Positions 7,415-16,666 are shown, numbered from the stretch's first letter. The stretch: 64,000 nucleotides of DNA from Acidiferrimicrobium sp. IK (GCF_025499425.1 NZ_JAIMCB010000009.1:176030-240029); one strand, 5' to 3'. Notes: generated by a model not told the origin, from the letters alone. A program made the numbers and translations.

Positions 7415-8250
7415 GGGAGGATTCCCTTCTGGAGCATCTCCAAGGAGATGACGACGAGGACGACGACGAAGACGATCCGGACCGTCTTGCTCGCCACCCG
7501 GCCCAGCACGCGGGCCCCGAACGTCGCCCCGAGGAGCACCCCGGCCGCCACCGGGGCGGCGATGATCGGGTCGATCTGGCCTCTGATGAAGTAGACGCCG
7601 GCACTCGCCGCGGCGGTAACGCCGATCATGAAGTTGCTAGTAGCCGAGGACACCTTCATGGGCAGGTGCATGGCGCTGTCCATCGCGGGCACCTTCAAGG
7701 CTCCCGACCCGATGCCGAGCAGGGCGCTGACCAGGCCGGCGAGGTACATCAGGGCCAGCCCCGGCGTGGTGCCGACCACCTTGTAGGCGATCTCGCGCTT
7801 CACGGCGGGGTCATAGTAGGAGCCGTGCAGGTCGAAGTAGTTGGCGATCCGGTCGTTGGAAACGGTGAGCGGCTCGTCGGTGTGCCGGCGGCGGAACGTG
7901 GCGAAAGAGGAGTAGGCGAGGACCACCCCGAAGACGATGAACAAGAACCGGGTGGGGAGGACCGTGGTGAGGTAGGCACCGCTCAGCGCGCCGGTCGTCG
8001 TGGCTATCTCGAGGAACATTCCGGCCCGGAGGTTGGTCATGCGCTCACGGACGTACGCGGCGGCCGCCCCGCTCGAGGTGGCGATCACCGACACGATGCT
8101 CGCCCCGATCGCCAGGCGGATGTCCACGTGATACAGGAGGGTGAGCACCGGGACGATGACCACACCACCCCCCAGGCCGACCAGGGAGCCGAGGATCCCC
8201 GCGGCGACCGAGATCAGCGCCAGGGAGACCACGAAGTCGAGCGGGGTCAT
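7411..8250 (-). CDS. TauE/SafE-family transporter (putative sulfite or organosulfonate/anion exporter)
   Basis: 279 residues from ATG 8250, with about eight hydrophobic segments and the two Gly-rich repeats of this family (GSLVGLGGGVVIVPVLT near the N-terminus, SALLGIGSGALKVPAM in the middle). A longer frame to 8421 runs through the operator and was not used. Members export sulfite, sulfoacetate or similar anions across the inner membrane. First gene of an operon with DUF1634 and a GntR regulator. No sulfonate-degrading gene is nearby to fix the substrate. Confidence 0.82.
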   Translation of the reverse strand: MTPLDFVVSLALISVAAGILGSLVGLGGGVVIVPVLTLLYHVDIRLAIGASIVSVIATSSGAAAAYVRERMTNLRAGMFLEIATTTGALSGAYLTTVLPTRFLFIVFGVVLAYSSFATFRRRHTDEPLTVSNDRIANYFDLHGSYYDPAVKREIAYKVVGTTPGLALMYLAGLVSALLGIGSGALKVPAMDSAMHLPMKVSSATSNFMIGVTAAASAGVYFIRGQIDPIIAAPVAAGVLLGATFGARVLGRVASKTVRIVFVVVLVVISLEMLQKGILP

Positions 8251-8257
8251 GAAGGTA

Positions 8258-8286
8258 TTGTACGTACAACCGCATGTACGTACAAT
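8258..8286. promoter_or_regulatory. tandem operator palindromes for the GntR regulator
   Basis: TTGTACGTACAA (8258-8269) is a perfect 12-base palindrome; a second copy, ATGTACGTACAAT (8274-8286), follows with centres 16 bases apart. They lie eight bases before the TauE/SafE start, where bound repressor would block transcription of the whole operon including the GntR gene. Confidence 0.7.
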
Positions 8287-8599
8287 TAGCCAATGTTCGG
8301 CCCCACCGAGACCTACCAGAGCCGTCGGTGCCCCTTCCCCCCTGAGCTGCGGAAACGCTGGTGCCCCCAGCCTTACACAATGCGAACCTTTCAACCGAGC
8401 TGCCCGGCGACGTGTTGTCACTGGTCAGCGTGCACGCCAAGGTGCGACGGGATGGCTACCGCGCGTAGGGCGACGACGCTTCTTGGCGGGGCGGCCGCCG
8501 CGACTTGTCCTGAATGCTGGGGAGCGTGCAGCTGGTTGCAGCGTCGCTGACATTGTGGGCGTGGCGGGTCACGAGCGGCTGTTGTCGTGAGATGTAGCG
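8287..8599. other. about 310 bases without a recognisable gene
   Basis: Between the operator of the TauE/SafE operon and the methyltransferase fossil. The open frames here have no family features. It is probably remnant sequence at the edge of the decayed region that follows. Confidence 0.5.
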
Positions 8600-9001
8600 A
8601 GCCGTCCCTGCCCGCTGTGACCTTGCCGAGGGCGACGAAGCACGGACGATCTCAGGAATCGGCGTGTCGCTCGGCTTCTGCGAGGAACGGAGCGGCTGGC
8701 GACGACCTCGAACCCAGCGTCGCCAAGCACCCGACCCTTAGGAAGTCGGCCCGTTCGTAGAAGGTATGGCCGGACCAGCCCTTCTCCTGTCGTAAGACCC
8801 ACAGGCGCTGTTGAGCGGTACGATGCCGATTGCGAGGGGGCCGTCGGGGGAAAGCACACGCCGGGCCTCGGCGAGCAGACCGGCCGTGTCCTTGGCGAAG
8901 CAGAGGGTGACGACGAGGACGACCGCCCTGAAGCGGTTTTCCACGAACGGGAGCTGCTCGACCGGCGCCCTGCATGGCGAGAACGCCCCGCGCCCTCGCA
9001 A
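8600..9001 (-). pseudogene. fossil of a SAM-dependent methyltransferase
   Basis: Three minus-strand frames each carry one piece of a class I methyltransferase C-terminal half, in the right order: VEQLPFVENRFRAVVLVVTL and LLAEARRVLSPDG (8738-9001 frame), then WSGHTFYERADFLR, then LGDAGFEVVASRS. Two frameshifts separate the pieces, and the SAM-binding N-terminal part is missing, cut where the conjugation remnant begins. The gene cannot make a working protein. Confidence 0.6.
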
Positions 9002-9009
9002 AGACGAGC

Positions 9010-10822
9010 GGCGCCCTGGGCGACGTCGAGGCCGACGTCAAGGCCGCGCGGCGCCGATCCGCCTTCGACTCGAGAGCGGGCGGGGACGCCCGGTGGAGGT
9101 CGACCCGGCCCGGAGCGTGGATGTGGCCGCCATCTTGGACAAGGCCGCCCAGCCGTGCTGGGCCGTCGCCTTCCGCTACGGAGTCGCCACCGACCAGCCC
9201 GGCCGCCAAAGCCACGCTGCGGGGCGGGCGCACGCCATCGCCTCCGCCTTCGCCGTCTACTCGGGGCGGAACCACCTCGACCGCCACCGGCTCCGTCGTC
9301 CTCCCGCCGTCCTCGCCGCCCGCCGCCTCGGCCGGGGCAATCTCCCCTCGGTGGCCGAGCTGGCCGCCCTCGCCCACCTGCCCAGCGATCAGACCGTGGC
9401 CGGCCTGGCCCCGGCCGGTGCCAAAGCCGTCGCCCCACCACCAGCCGTCGCCCAGCTCGCCCGACCTGCGGGCACCGCCCTGCCAGGGACCGGGCTGCCC
9501 GCCGGGAGTAGGGCGCCGGACGAGCTGAAGATCCTCGGGGATGCCGAGACCGGCAGCCGCCGGCCCGTCGCCCTCGCCGCCGCGGACGCCCGACACCACC
9601 TGCATCTCATGGGGGCCACCGGGTCGGGCAAGTCCACGCTGCTCACGAAGCTCGTCCTCTCCGACGTCGAAGCCGGGCGGGGCGTGGTCGTCATCGACCC
9701 AAAGGGCGATCTTGTCACCGACCTGTGCGACCGGCTCCCCGCCGGTGCGGAGGCCCGCACCGTGCTCATCGACCCGGCCGAACGCCACGCCCCGCCGGTG
9801 CTCAACGTGCTCGCCGGCCCCGACCCCGACCTGGTGGTCGACAACCTCGTCGGGATCTTCCGCAACATCTTCGCCGCCTACTGGGGGCCGCGCACCGACG
9901 ACGTGCTGCGCGCCGCCTGCCTCACCCTGCGCCACACCGACACCGAAGATGCCCCGGCCTCGTTGGCCGACGTGCCCCGACTGCTTTCCGACGCGTGCCC
10001 CCAAGGTCGCCGCCGTTGCCGGCGACGCGGTCGGTCTCGGCGGGTTCTGGCGCTGGTACGACGTGCTCGGCACCGCCGCCCAGAGCCAGGTCGTCGGCCC
10101 GCTCATGAACAAGCTCCGGGCGTTCCTGTTGCCCGACTTCGCCCGCCAGGTCGTCGGCCGCGGCCACTCCAGCATCGACGTCGGCCAGGTATCGGACGGC
10201 GGGGCCCTCCTCGCACGCCTGCCCAAAGGCCTCCTCGGCGACGACACCGCCCGCCTCCTCGGCAGCTTCATCGTCGCCGCCGTCTGGCAGGCCGCCACCC
10301 ACCGGGCCCGCCTCGGCCAGGCCGCCCGGGTCGACTGCTCCCTCTACGTCGACGAACGCCCAGAACCGCCCCGCAGCTTCGAAGAGCTCCTCGCCGAGGC
10401 CCGGGGCTACCGCCTCTCCCTCGTCCTCAGCCCACCAGCACCTCGCCCAGCTGCCCGCGAGCTGCGCGACGCGGTCAGCTCGAACGCCCGCACCAAGGTC
10501 TGGTTCTCCATGAGTCCCGAGGACGCCCACGCCCTCGGCCGCCACGTCGCCCCCGAGCGGAGCGAGCACGACCCCGCCCACCTCGGCGTTTACCAGGCCG
10601 CCGCCCGCCTCGTCGTCGACGGCCAGGAGACCCCCGCCTGCACGCTTCGCACCCGCCCCGCTCCGCCCCCCATACCCCGGCCGGGGCGAACAGGTGCGCG
10701 CCGCGGCGCTCGTCGCTCACGGGCGTCCCGTCGAGCCGGCCGGCGACCGCCTCAGCGTCGAGGTCGCCCCCGAGGCGATGACCCTCGACGCCAGCGCCCG
10801 TGGCACTGGGCAGGGCTGGTGA
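9010..10822 (+). pseudogene. conjugative coupling-type ATPase (T4CP, TraD/VirD4-like), frameshifted
   Basis: The protein is recognisable across three frames. Frame 1 (to about 10,005) holds the N-terminal domain and the ATPase: Walker A GATGSGKSTLL at about 9612-9644 and Walker-B-like VVVIDPKGD near 9687-9713. Frame 2 (about 10,000-10,690) continues with GFWRWYDVLGTAAQSQ, LLARLPKGLLGDDTARLLGS and FEELLAEARGYRLSLVLS, the usual end of these ATPases. Frame 3 carries the C-terminus (EVAPEAMTLDASARG) to the TGA at 10,820-10,822. Family members pump DNA through a type IV secretion channel at the membrane. With two frameshifts it is a pseudogene unless the sequence has errors. Confidence 0.65.
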
Positions 10823-10869
10823 GCCCGGGCCGCAGCGGCGGCGCTGTCACCGGGCCGGTGACGTTGCAG

Positions 10870-10899
10870 GGGTCGTCTCACGGGTCGTCTCACGGGTCG
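10870..10899 (+). repeat. 12-base tandem repeat, two and a half copies
   Basis: GGGTCGTCTCAC at 10,870-10,881 and again at 10,882-10,893, then GGGTCG. It lies between the coupling-ATPase remnant and the replication-relaxation remnant, where a control site of the lost element could sit; function unknown. Confidence 0.5.
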
Positions 10900-11005
10900 C
10901 GCTCTCATGCGACCCCCCACGCGGGCGCGAACCGGCACGTCGAACCTGGTGCAGGGGGGTCGTCACCGAGGCCGACAAAGGGGGGAGAGGGGCAGGTCCG
11001 TCGGA

Positions 11006-11880
11006 GTGAGGCAGGTAACCACCAAAGGGGGCCGGGTCGGTGCGACGCGCACCGTGGGTCGGGACGATCGACTCTACGAGCTGGCCGGTCGGCTCACCGA
11101 ACGGGACCGAAGGATCTGCCGGCTGCTGCTCGACCATCGGGTCCTCACCACCGCCCAGGTAGCCGACATCGGCTTCGACTCGACTCGCAAAGCCCAGGCA
11201 CGCCTGTCCGTGCTCCACGCCGTCGGCGTGGTCGACCGCTTCCGCCTCCGCTCCTGGTCGGGCACCAGCCCCTACCACTTCACCCTCGGTCCGGCCGGAG
11301 CGGCAGGCGTCGCCGCCGAGCGCGGCGTGACCGTGGCCGACCTCGGCTGGCACAAGGAGACCGCCACCGCGCTCGCCACCAACCGCCAGCTCACCCACCT
11401 CGTCGGCTGCAACGGCGTCCTCTGCGCACTCATCCGCAACGCCCGCACCCGCCCCGGCTGCGCCCTCGACCAGTGGTGGTCGGCCCGGCGCTGCGCGGCG
11501 GCCTGGGGCGAGATCGTCCGCCCCGACGCCGTATGCCGTCTGGGTCGAGCACGGCGTCCGCCAGCCGTTCTGCTTCGAGTACGACACCGGCACCGAGACC
11601 CTCCGCCGCCTCGCCCACAAGCTCGACGGCTACGCCCGCCTCGCCCGGACCGTCGGCCATGCCACCTGGGTCCTCGTCGCCTTCCCCTCACCCGGCCGGG
11701 AAACCGCCGCCTGACGGGTGCTGCGCCACCCCGCCGTCCCCGTCGCCACCGCCGTCATCGCGCCGCATACCGCCCCGGACGGCCCGGTGTGGCAGGCGAT
11801 CGGCGACCACCGCCCACCGGTCCGGCTGGCCGATCTCGGCCACCCGAGCCGCATCCTCGGGGCCGCCGCCGCTACCGCGC
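11006..11880 (+). pseudogene. replication-relaxation family protein (PF13814), broken
   Basis: Starts at GTG 11,006 behind a GGGGGAGAGG ribosome site. The first frame gives a winged-helix start (LAGRLTERDRRICRLLLDH, TAQVADIGF) and the family core up to EIVRPDA. A frameshift near 11,535 moves the continuation (FCFEYDTGTETLRRLAHKL, GYARLARTVGHATWVLVAF) to another frame. A TGA at 11,712-11,714 then interrupts that frame, which goes on to VRLADLGHPSRIL. These proteins accompany conjugative and plasmid-like elements of actinobacteria and are thought to act in replication initiation. Not functional here. Confidence 0.65.
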
Positions 11881-12181
11881 CGCCGGCGTCACCCTGCCCC
11901 GAGTCGCCCAAGACCAGCACGACGCCGGATCACAGCTCCCACCAGGAGCCACCCTCGAACGCGGCGACCTCGTCTTCTTCGGCGGCGGCCCGCAGGACGT
12001 CTCGCACGTCCCAATATGCGGGATCTACGTCCGCACCCAAGGCGGCCGGGCAGTTATGGTCGAGGCCCCCCACACCGGCGCCGACGTCCGAGTCGAACCC
12101 TTCCTCACCACCATGGGCGCCAGCATCGGAGGCGGAGACATCGTCGTCGGCTTCACCCGGCTGGCCCTCTTGGGGGGATAG
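11868..12181 (+). pseudogene. C-terminal fragment of an NlpC/P60 cell-wall hydrolase
   Basis: The fragment reads YRAAGVTLPRVAQDQ, LERGDLVFFGG, SHV...GIYV and APHTGADVRVEPF, the C-terminal half of C40 peptidases that ride on actinobacterial conjugative elements and open peptidoglycan for the transfer channel. The catalytic Cys half is missing, and the fragment joins directly to the end of the replication-relaxation gene in another frame, so the DNA between the two genes has been deleted. Its end overlaps the end of the convergent MFS gene. Confidence 0.6.
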
Positions 12182-13815
12182 CCTCCCAGCTCGGATCCCT
12201 CTTCGGCCGGAACCTCGATCTCGGGTTTGGGGCGGTCGACGAACACGCCGAGCGCGGCGGTGACGAGGCAGACGGCGGCGGCAATGCCCAGGGCGAGGTG
12301 CAGGCCGGACATGAAGGCGCCGTGACTGGCACGAGTGACTGCTGCCTGCAACGGTGCTGGGGTTCCGGGCAGGTGGGGGGCGAGACCTTGGGCGACGAGC
12401 TGCTTGGCGGCGAGGAACCGGCGGGCGACAGGTGCGGGCACTCCGGCTGCCTCGAGCTTTGCGACGAGTGTCGATGCGACCCGGCTGGCGAGGATCGAGC
12501 CGAGCACACTCGTGCCGAGGACACCGCCGAGCTGGAGGCCGGTCGCCTGGATGCCGCCGGCGATGCCTGCCTCGGCGGGCGGGGCGCTGGCGACGATGGC
12601 GTCGGAGGCGGCCACGATGACCACCCCGACACCGAGGCCGAGCATGACGAACGACGGCCACAGGCGGATGTAACCGGAGCCTGGGTCTAGCCAGAGCAGC
12701 AGCACCAGCGCGATGGTCATCGATACCATGCCGAAGGGGATGGCGAAGCGCGGGCCCAGGCGGTCGTTCAGGAGGGCGCCGAGCGGCGCGGCCACGGCGA
12801 AGATGGCGGTGAGGGGAAGCAGGCGCACCCCGGCAGCCACCGGGTCGTAGCCGTGGATGTTCTCCAGGTAGAGGGTGACGAAGAACAGCACCCCGTACAT
12901 GGCGAAGAACGCCAAGGTAACCGCCGTCGTGCCCAGGGTGAGGGATCGTCTCGTGAACAGCACCGGGGGGAGCAGCGGCGCGTGGACGCGTCGTTCGACC
13001 AAACCGAGCGCCACGAGCAGGGCTGCCCCGCCGGCCAACAGCCCGATGGTCATGGCGTCACCCCAACCCCACGTCTCGGCCTTGATGAGGGCGAACACCA
13101 TGCACAACAGCCCACCCGCCAGCAGGAGGAGCCCTGCGGCGTCCAGCGGCCTTGGGTGGCGGTCGCGGCTTTCGGCCAGGGCGAGGAGCCCGACGATCAG
13201 GCCGAGCGCGCCGATGGGCACGTTGACGTAGAACACCGACTCCCACGAGACGTGCTCGACGAGCAGACCGCCCACGATCGGGCCCGCCGCGATCGAGATG
13301 GCCGAGGAGCCACCCCAGATGCCGATCGCCTGGTTGAGTTTTTCGGGTGGGAAGGTGTTGCGCAAGATGGCCAGGGTGTTGGGCAAGATGATGGCGCCGA
13401 AGATCCCTTGGACAGCTCGGAAGGCGATGACGCCAGCGACCGAGCCGATCTCGCCTACAGCCAGCGACGCCAGCGCGAAACCCACCACGCCGATCAGGAA
13501 CAGCCGGCGGCGGCCGAAGCGGTCTCCCAGCATCCCCATGGGGATGAGCAGCACCGCGAGCACCAGCAGATAGGCGTTGGTGATCCACTGCAGGTCGCTC
13601 AGCGACCCGTGCAACGAGCGGGCGATGTAGGGGTTGGCGACAGCCACCACGGTGGCGTCAACCCCGACCATGACCACCCCGAAGGCGATCGCCACCAGCG
13701 TCCATCCCGGATGACCCCGGCCAGCTGCCCCTCGCTGCCCCCGGTTTTGGTGCCACGCGTCGAGCCCCGCCGTGGGAGACCCGCCGTCGCTTCGTCGCTT
13801 GGGCTGGTCGGTCAT
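12025..13815 (-). CDS. MFS drug-type exporter, DHA2 family, with run-on C-terminus
   Basis: 596 residues from ATG 13,815, which has AAAGGA just upstream. About 14 membrane segments; marks include GVDATVVAVANPYIARSL in helix 1, GDRFGRRRLFLIG (motif A) and ISIAAGPIVGG (motif C). Proton-driven efflux of drugs or similar compounds is expected. The hydrophobic part ends near residue 540; the last 50 or so residues (Pro/Ser/Thr-rich) are the antisense of the NlpC/P60 fragment, so the natural stop was probably lost when that DNA was joined here. A divergent TetR gene with a palindromic site between them is the likely regulator. Confidence 0.82.
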   Translation of the reverse strand: MTDQPKRRSDGGSPTAGLDAWHQNRGQRGAAGRGHPGWTLVAIAFGVVMVGVDATVVAVANPYIARSLHGSLSDLQWITNAYLLVLAVLLIPMGMLGDRFGRRRLFLIGVVGFALASLAVGEIGSVAGVIAFRAVQGIFGAIILPNTLAILRNTFPPEKLNQAIGIWGGSSAISIAAGPIVGGLLVEHVSWESVFYVNVPIGALGLIVGLLALAESRDRHPRPLDAAGLLLLAGGLLCMVFALIKAETWGWGDAMTIGLLAGGAALLVALGLVERRVHAPLLPPVLFTRRSLTLGTTAVTLAFFAMYGVLFFVTLYLENIHGYDPVAAGVRLLPLTAIFAVAAPLGALLNDRLGPRFAIPFGMVSMTIALVLLLWLDPGSGYIRLWPSFVMLGLGVGVVIVAASDAIVASAPPAEAGIAGGIQATGLQLGGVLGTSVLGSILASRVASTLVAKLEAAGVPAPVARRFLAAKQLVAQGLAPHLPGTPAPLQAAVTRASHGAFMSGLHLALGIAAAVCLVTAALGVFVDRPKPEIEVPAEEGSELGGYPPKRASRVKPTTMSPPPMLAPMVVRKGSTRTSAPVWGASTITARPPWVRT

Positions 13816-13892
13816 TCCCGATCCTTTCGATGCCTCACGTGCCGTCAGCGGTAGAAGGGGTGCACAGCACACGCTGTTGGCATGCTATGACC

Positions 13893-13913
13893 GTATGGCA
13901 CGACATGCCATAC
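13893..13913. promoter_or_regulatory. palindromic operator between the MFS and TetR genes
   Basis: GTATGGCA (13,893-13,900), five bases, TGCCATAC (13,906-13,913): perfect eight-base arms placed between two divergent genes, a standard arrangement for a TetR repressor that controls an exporter and itself. Confidence 0.7.
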
Positions 13914-14008
13914 CCGCACGATGTGTCAGACTTCTGGTTCTTGGTCCCGGATCTGGTAAGCGTCCGATGGCGTCGGCCTCGCCGCGCCGCGGGGGGCGCT
14001 GAGAACCT

Positions 14009-14674
14009 GTGGACGCTTCCTCGACCGTGCAGGTGCCGTCGGCCACGGCGAACCAGGTGGGCGCCATGAGCGCAGTGGGGCCCGGGCCGGTGTCGATCAC
14101 CGTCCGGCGGATCGCGCAGAGCCGGCGCGAGCTCGCTCGAGCCGCCGCACGGCTCTTCGTTGAACGGGGCTACGAAGCCACCACCGTCGAGGAGATCGCC
14201 CGCGCCGCTGGCATCTCAGTTCGCAGCTTCTTCCGCTACCTGGGTGCCAAGGAGGAGGTCATCGACGACATCCTTGAGCAACGCATCGCCGGGTTCGCCG
14301 CCGCCCTCGGGGCCCGCCCGCCGGGCGAGGCGCTCGTCGACAGCCTGCGAGCGGCCGGCCGCGACAGCCTCACCAAGGCGCTCGACGACGGGACCGTCGA
14401 CCTGTACGCGGTGGTTCGGCACACCCCGGTGCTGCGCGCCCGGTGGCTGGCCCGGTGCAACACCTACACCGACATGGTCGCCGACAGCCTCCGTGGTCGC
14501 CTCGCCGTCGAGAGCGACCCGATCGTTGCCGACCTCGCTGCCGGGGCCTTGATCGGTCTGATGACCACCGTCATCGACCGCTTCGCCGACACGGCGAGCG
14601 ACATGCTCGCCGATGTCCTCGACACGGCCTTCGACCGCTTCGTGCACGGCTTCGGCGACCGACCGCGGCCATGA
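14009..14674 (+). CDS. TetR-family regulator divergent from the MFS exporter
   Basis: 221 residues from GTG 14,009, or 202 from ATG 14,066; the shorter form starts closer to the helix-turn-helix. HTH at about residues 37-85 (RRELARAAARLFVERGYEA, VEEIARAAGISVRSFFRYL). The phrase SFFRYLGAKEEVI is typical of the regulator group that controls MFS exporters and SAM-dependent genes in actinobacteria. It probably represses both itself and the exporter through 13,893-13,913. Confidence 0.82.
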   Translation: MDASSTVQVPSATANQVGAMSAVGPGPVSITVRRIAQSRRELARAAARLFVERGYEATTVEEIARAAGISVRSFFRYLGAKEEVIDDILEQRIAGFAAALGARPPGEALVDSLRAAGRDSLTKALDDGTVDLYAVVRHTPVLRARWLARCNTYTDMVADSLRGRLAVESDPIVADLAAGALIGLMTTVIDRFADTASDMLADVLDTAFDRFVHGFGDRPRP

Positions 14675-14854
14675 ACCCGTCCGGGAACCGTGACCTGGTC
14701 GCAGACGACAGCCGCCTGGTTCTGTCTCGGCTTCGTTCCCGGCGAGCGGGCGCTTACACGCCGGGGAACACGCTCGCCGCGCTGCGCCGGTCGGATGGAA
14801 GGCCCTACGCGCTCGATGCGTCGGCGACCGGCGATGCCGGCCTGCCGTAGATGG

Positions 14855-15880
14855 TCAGGGCAGCGAAGAGTACCGGTAGATCCCGTCGTCGAGGACCTGG
14901 TCGACCCGCTGCTGGGCGACCAATACGCGTAGGTGGGCGGCGGTCTCGGTGACCGCCAGCATCTGGTTGAACAAGTCGAGTTCGGCGAGCGTGCGCTGCC
15001 GACGGGTCCAGGACAGCCGGGCTGCTACCTCGAACACGCTGGTGGCTCCGGCTGCGAGCGCGTCGAGGGTCTGCTCGAGCCGTCTGCCGTGGTGGTCGAC
15101 GAGCTGGTCGATCCGGGCGTGCACGCTCGGCGCCACGGGACCGTGGGCGGGGAGCAGCATGGCGTCGGGGAGGCGCCGGACCCGGGCTAGTGATCTCAGA
15201 AAGTCGCCGAGCGGGTTGTCCGATGCCACGGGCTCCAAGCCAATGGAGGGAGTGATGGTCGGCAGCACGTGGTCCCCGGCGAACAGCAACCGGTTGGCGG
15301 GATCGGTGAAAACCACGTGACCGCGGGTGTGGCCGGGGGTCTCGACCACCCCGAGGCGCCGGCCCGACCCGAGCACGATGTCGCCTTCGTCGAGCCAGGT
15401 GTCGGGGGGCTCCCACTCGGAGCGCTGCGTGTCGGGGCCGCCGACCATCTCGGCGCGAACAAGCTTGGCGAGGTGGGCCGCCCCGTAGCGGCGAAGCGCG
15501 CTCAGCTGGTCCTCGAAGGGGCGGTGGTCAGGATCGGCGATCGCGTCGAGCGACGGGCGCTCCCCGGCGCCGAGACTGACGGCTGTGCCCTCTGACCGGC
15601 GCAGCGAAACCGCCGTGGTGTAGTGGTCTCGATGGGCGTGGGTGACGAGGAACCGGTCGATGTCGGCGACGCTGCAGCCCAGCGACGCCAACGCAGCGTC
15701 AAGGACCTTCCGGGCCTCGGGCACAGCCCAGCCCGAATCGATGCACACCAGACGGCCGGCGTCGACGATGACATAGATGTTGACCGCCCGCAGCCCGTCG
15801 GTGGGAAGCGGTAACGGCACCCGGAACACGCCGGCGGCGACCTCGTGCACTCCCGGTGCTGCCCAATCCTCGCCGCTCAT
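14855..15880 (-). CDS. MBL-fold metallo-hydrolase
   Basis: 341 residues from ATG 15,880. Metal-site motifs are complete: THAHRDH at about residues 99-105, the next His in TPGHTRGHVVF, the bridging Asp in LLFAGDHVLP, and the final His in LLPAHGPV. This is the glyoxalase-II/lactonase-like branch with a C-terminal helical domain (about 250-341) of the kind seen in LACTB2-like hydrolases. It is a cytosolic hydrolase of an ester, thioester or lactone; the substrate is unknown. It faces the TetR gene and lies 87 bases from the cytidylate-kinase-like gene on the same strand. Confidence 0.75.
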   Translation of the reverse strand: MSGEDWAAPGVHEVAAGVFRVPLPLPTDGLRAVNIYVIVDAGRLVCIDSGWAVPEARKVLDAALASLGCSVADIDRFLVTHAHRDHYTTAVSLRRSEGTAVSLGAGERPSLDAIADPDHRPFEDQLSALRRYGAAHLAKLVRAEMVGGPDTQRSEWEPPDTWLDEGDIVLGSGRRLGVVETPGHTRGHVVFTDPANRLLFAGDHVLPTITPSIGLEPVASDNPLGDFLRSLARVRRLPDAMLLPAHGPVAPSVHARIDQLVDHHGRRLEQTLDALAAGATSVFEVAARLSWTRRQRTLAELDLFNQMLAVTETAAHLRVLVAQQRVDQVLDDGIYRYSSLP

Positions 15881-15967
15881 TCGTCACCGACCGTAGGGGA
15901 TGTCCAGCCGTACCGGCCCTGGCGGCCCGCCCGGTGATGTTCGGGCGCTGAGCCCGGCAGGGACCGA

Positions 15968-16639
15968 TCAGGCGCGGTCATGGTCGTCGGTTCCGAGCTG
16001 GCGGAGCTGGTCTCGTCCCTGGACGGCGCTGACGATGATGTCGACACAGGTGGCCAGGGGGACAGCGGTGGCATCGATCCACAGGTGGTAGAGGCGATGG
16101 TCGGCGACATCGGCGTGGTAGAGGCGGTGGACGTAGCGATACCGGGCGGTGTCGCTTTGATGCTGGGCCCGCCGGGCGCTGCGCTCGTCCAAGCCGCCCA
16201 GGTCCATCACCTGGTCGATACGCCGTTCGAGCGGGCCATCGAGGCGGACGTGCAGCGCCCCGGGATGGCCCGCCAGCACGATCGCCGCCCCACGACCGAG
16301 GAACACCGCGCCACGCTCCGCCTCGCGCCGCAGCACCAAGTTGATGTGCTCTTTGTACGACGCCTCGTCGTGGTGCCCAGCCATCTCTTGAGAGGGGATC
16401 CCCGTCCAGACCGCCCCCGCCGGGGCGAAGAACGAGACCCAGCGGCTGACCCCCCGACCCAGGTCGTCCTCGACCGCGAGCACCTCGTCAGATCGTTCGG
16501 CGAGGTCCGCGGCGACCTGGGCGGGGATGGCCCGGTCCCAGAACGTGACGCCGAGCCGCTCGGCGACCCGGGGGCCGACCAAGCCCCCGCCCGCCCCATA
16601 GGCGGCGGAGATGGTCACCACCGGCTTTCCTGCTCCCAC
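15968..16639 (-). CDS. cytidylate-kinase-like P-loop protein (PF13189)
   Basis: 223 residues from GTG 16,639. Starts with VVTISAAYGAGGGLVGPRVA, the P-loop form seen in the cytidylate kinase-like family (GAGG in place of GxGKS/T), followed by LGVTFWDRAIP. The FLGRGAAIVLAG and HVRLDGPLERR segments are typical of the family. True cytidylate kinases phosphorylate CMP; for this branch the substrate is not known and it may be a regulatory or nucleoside kinase. It lies upstream of the MBL hydrolase and divergent from the MarR gene. Confidence 0.7.
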   Translation of the reverse strand: MGAGKPVVTISAAYGAGGGLVGPRVAERLGVTFWDRAIPAQVAADLAERSDEVLAVEDDLGRGVSRWVSFFAPAGAVWTGIPSQEMAGHHDEASYKEHINLVLRREAERGAVFLGRGAAIVLAGHPGALHVRLDGPLERRIDQVMDLGGLDERSARRAQHQSDTARYRYVHRLYHADVADHRLYHLWIDATAVPLATCVDIIVSAVQGRDQLRQLGTDDHDRA

Positions 16640-16666
16640 GGTGCAGCCTACCGATCCTTCGACTCG

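Noticed and set aside
9541..12690. 1049-codon open frame on the plus strand
   Set aside because: Only the part at about 10,000-10,690 is real protein (the coupling ATPase middle); the rest is out-of-frame reading of other genes and antisense of the MFS gene.
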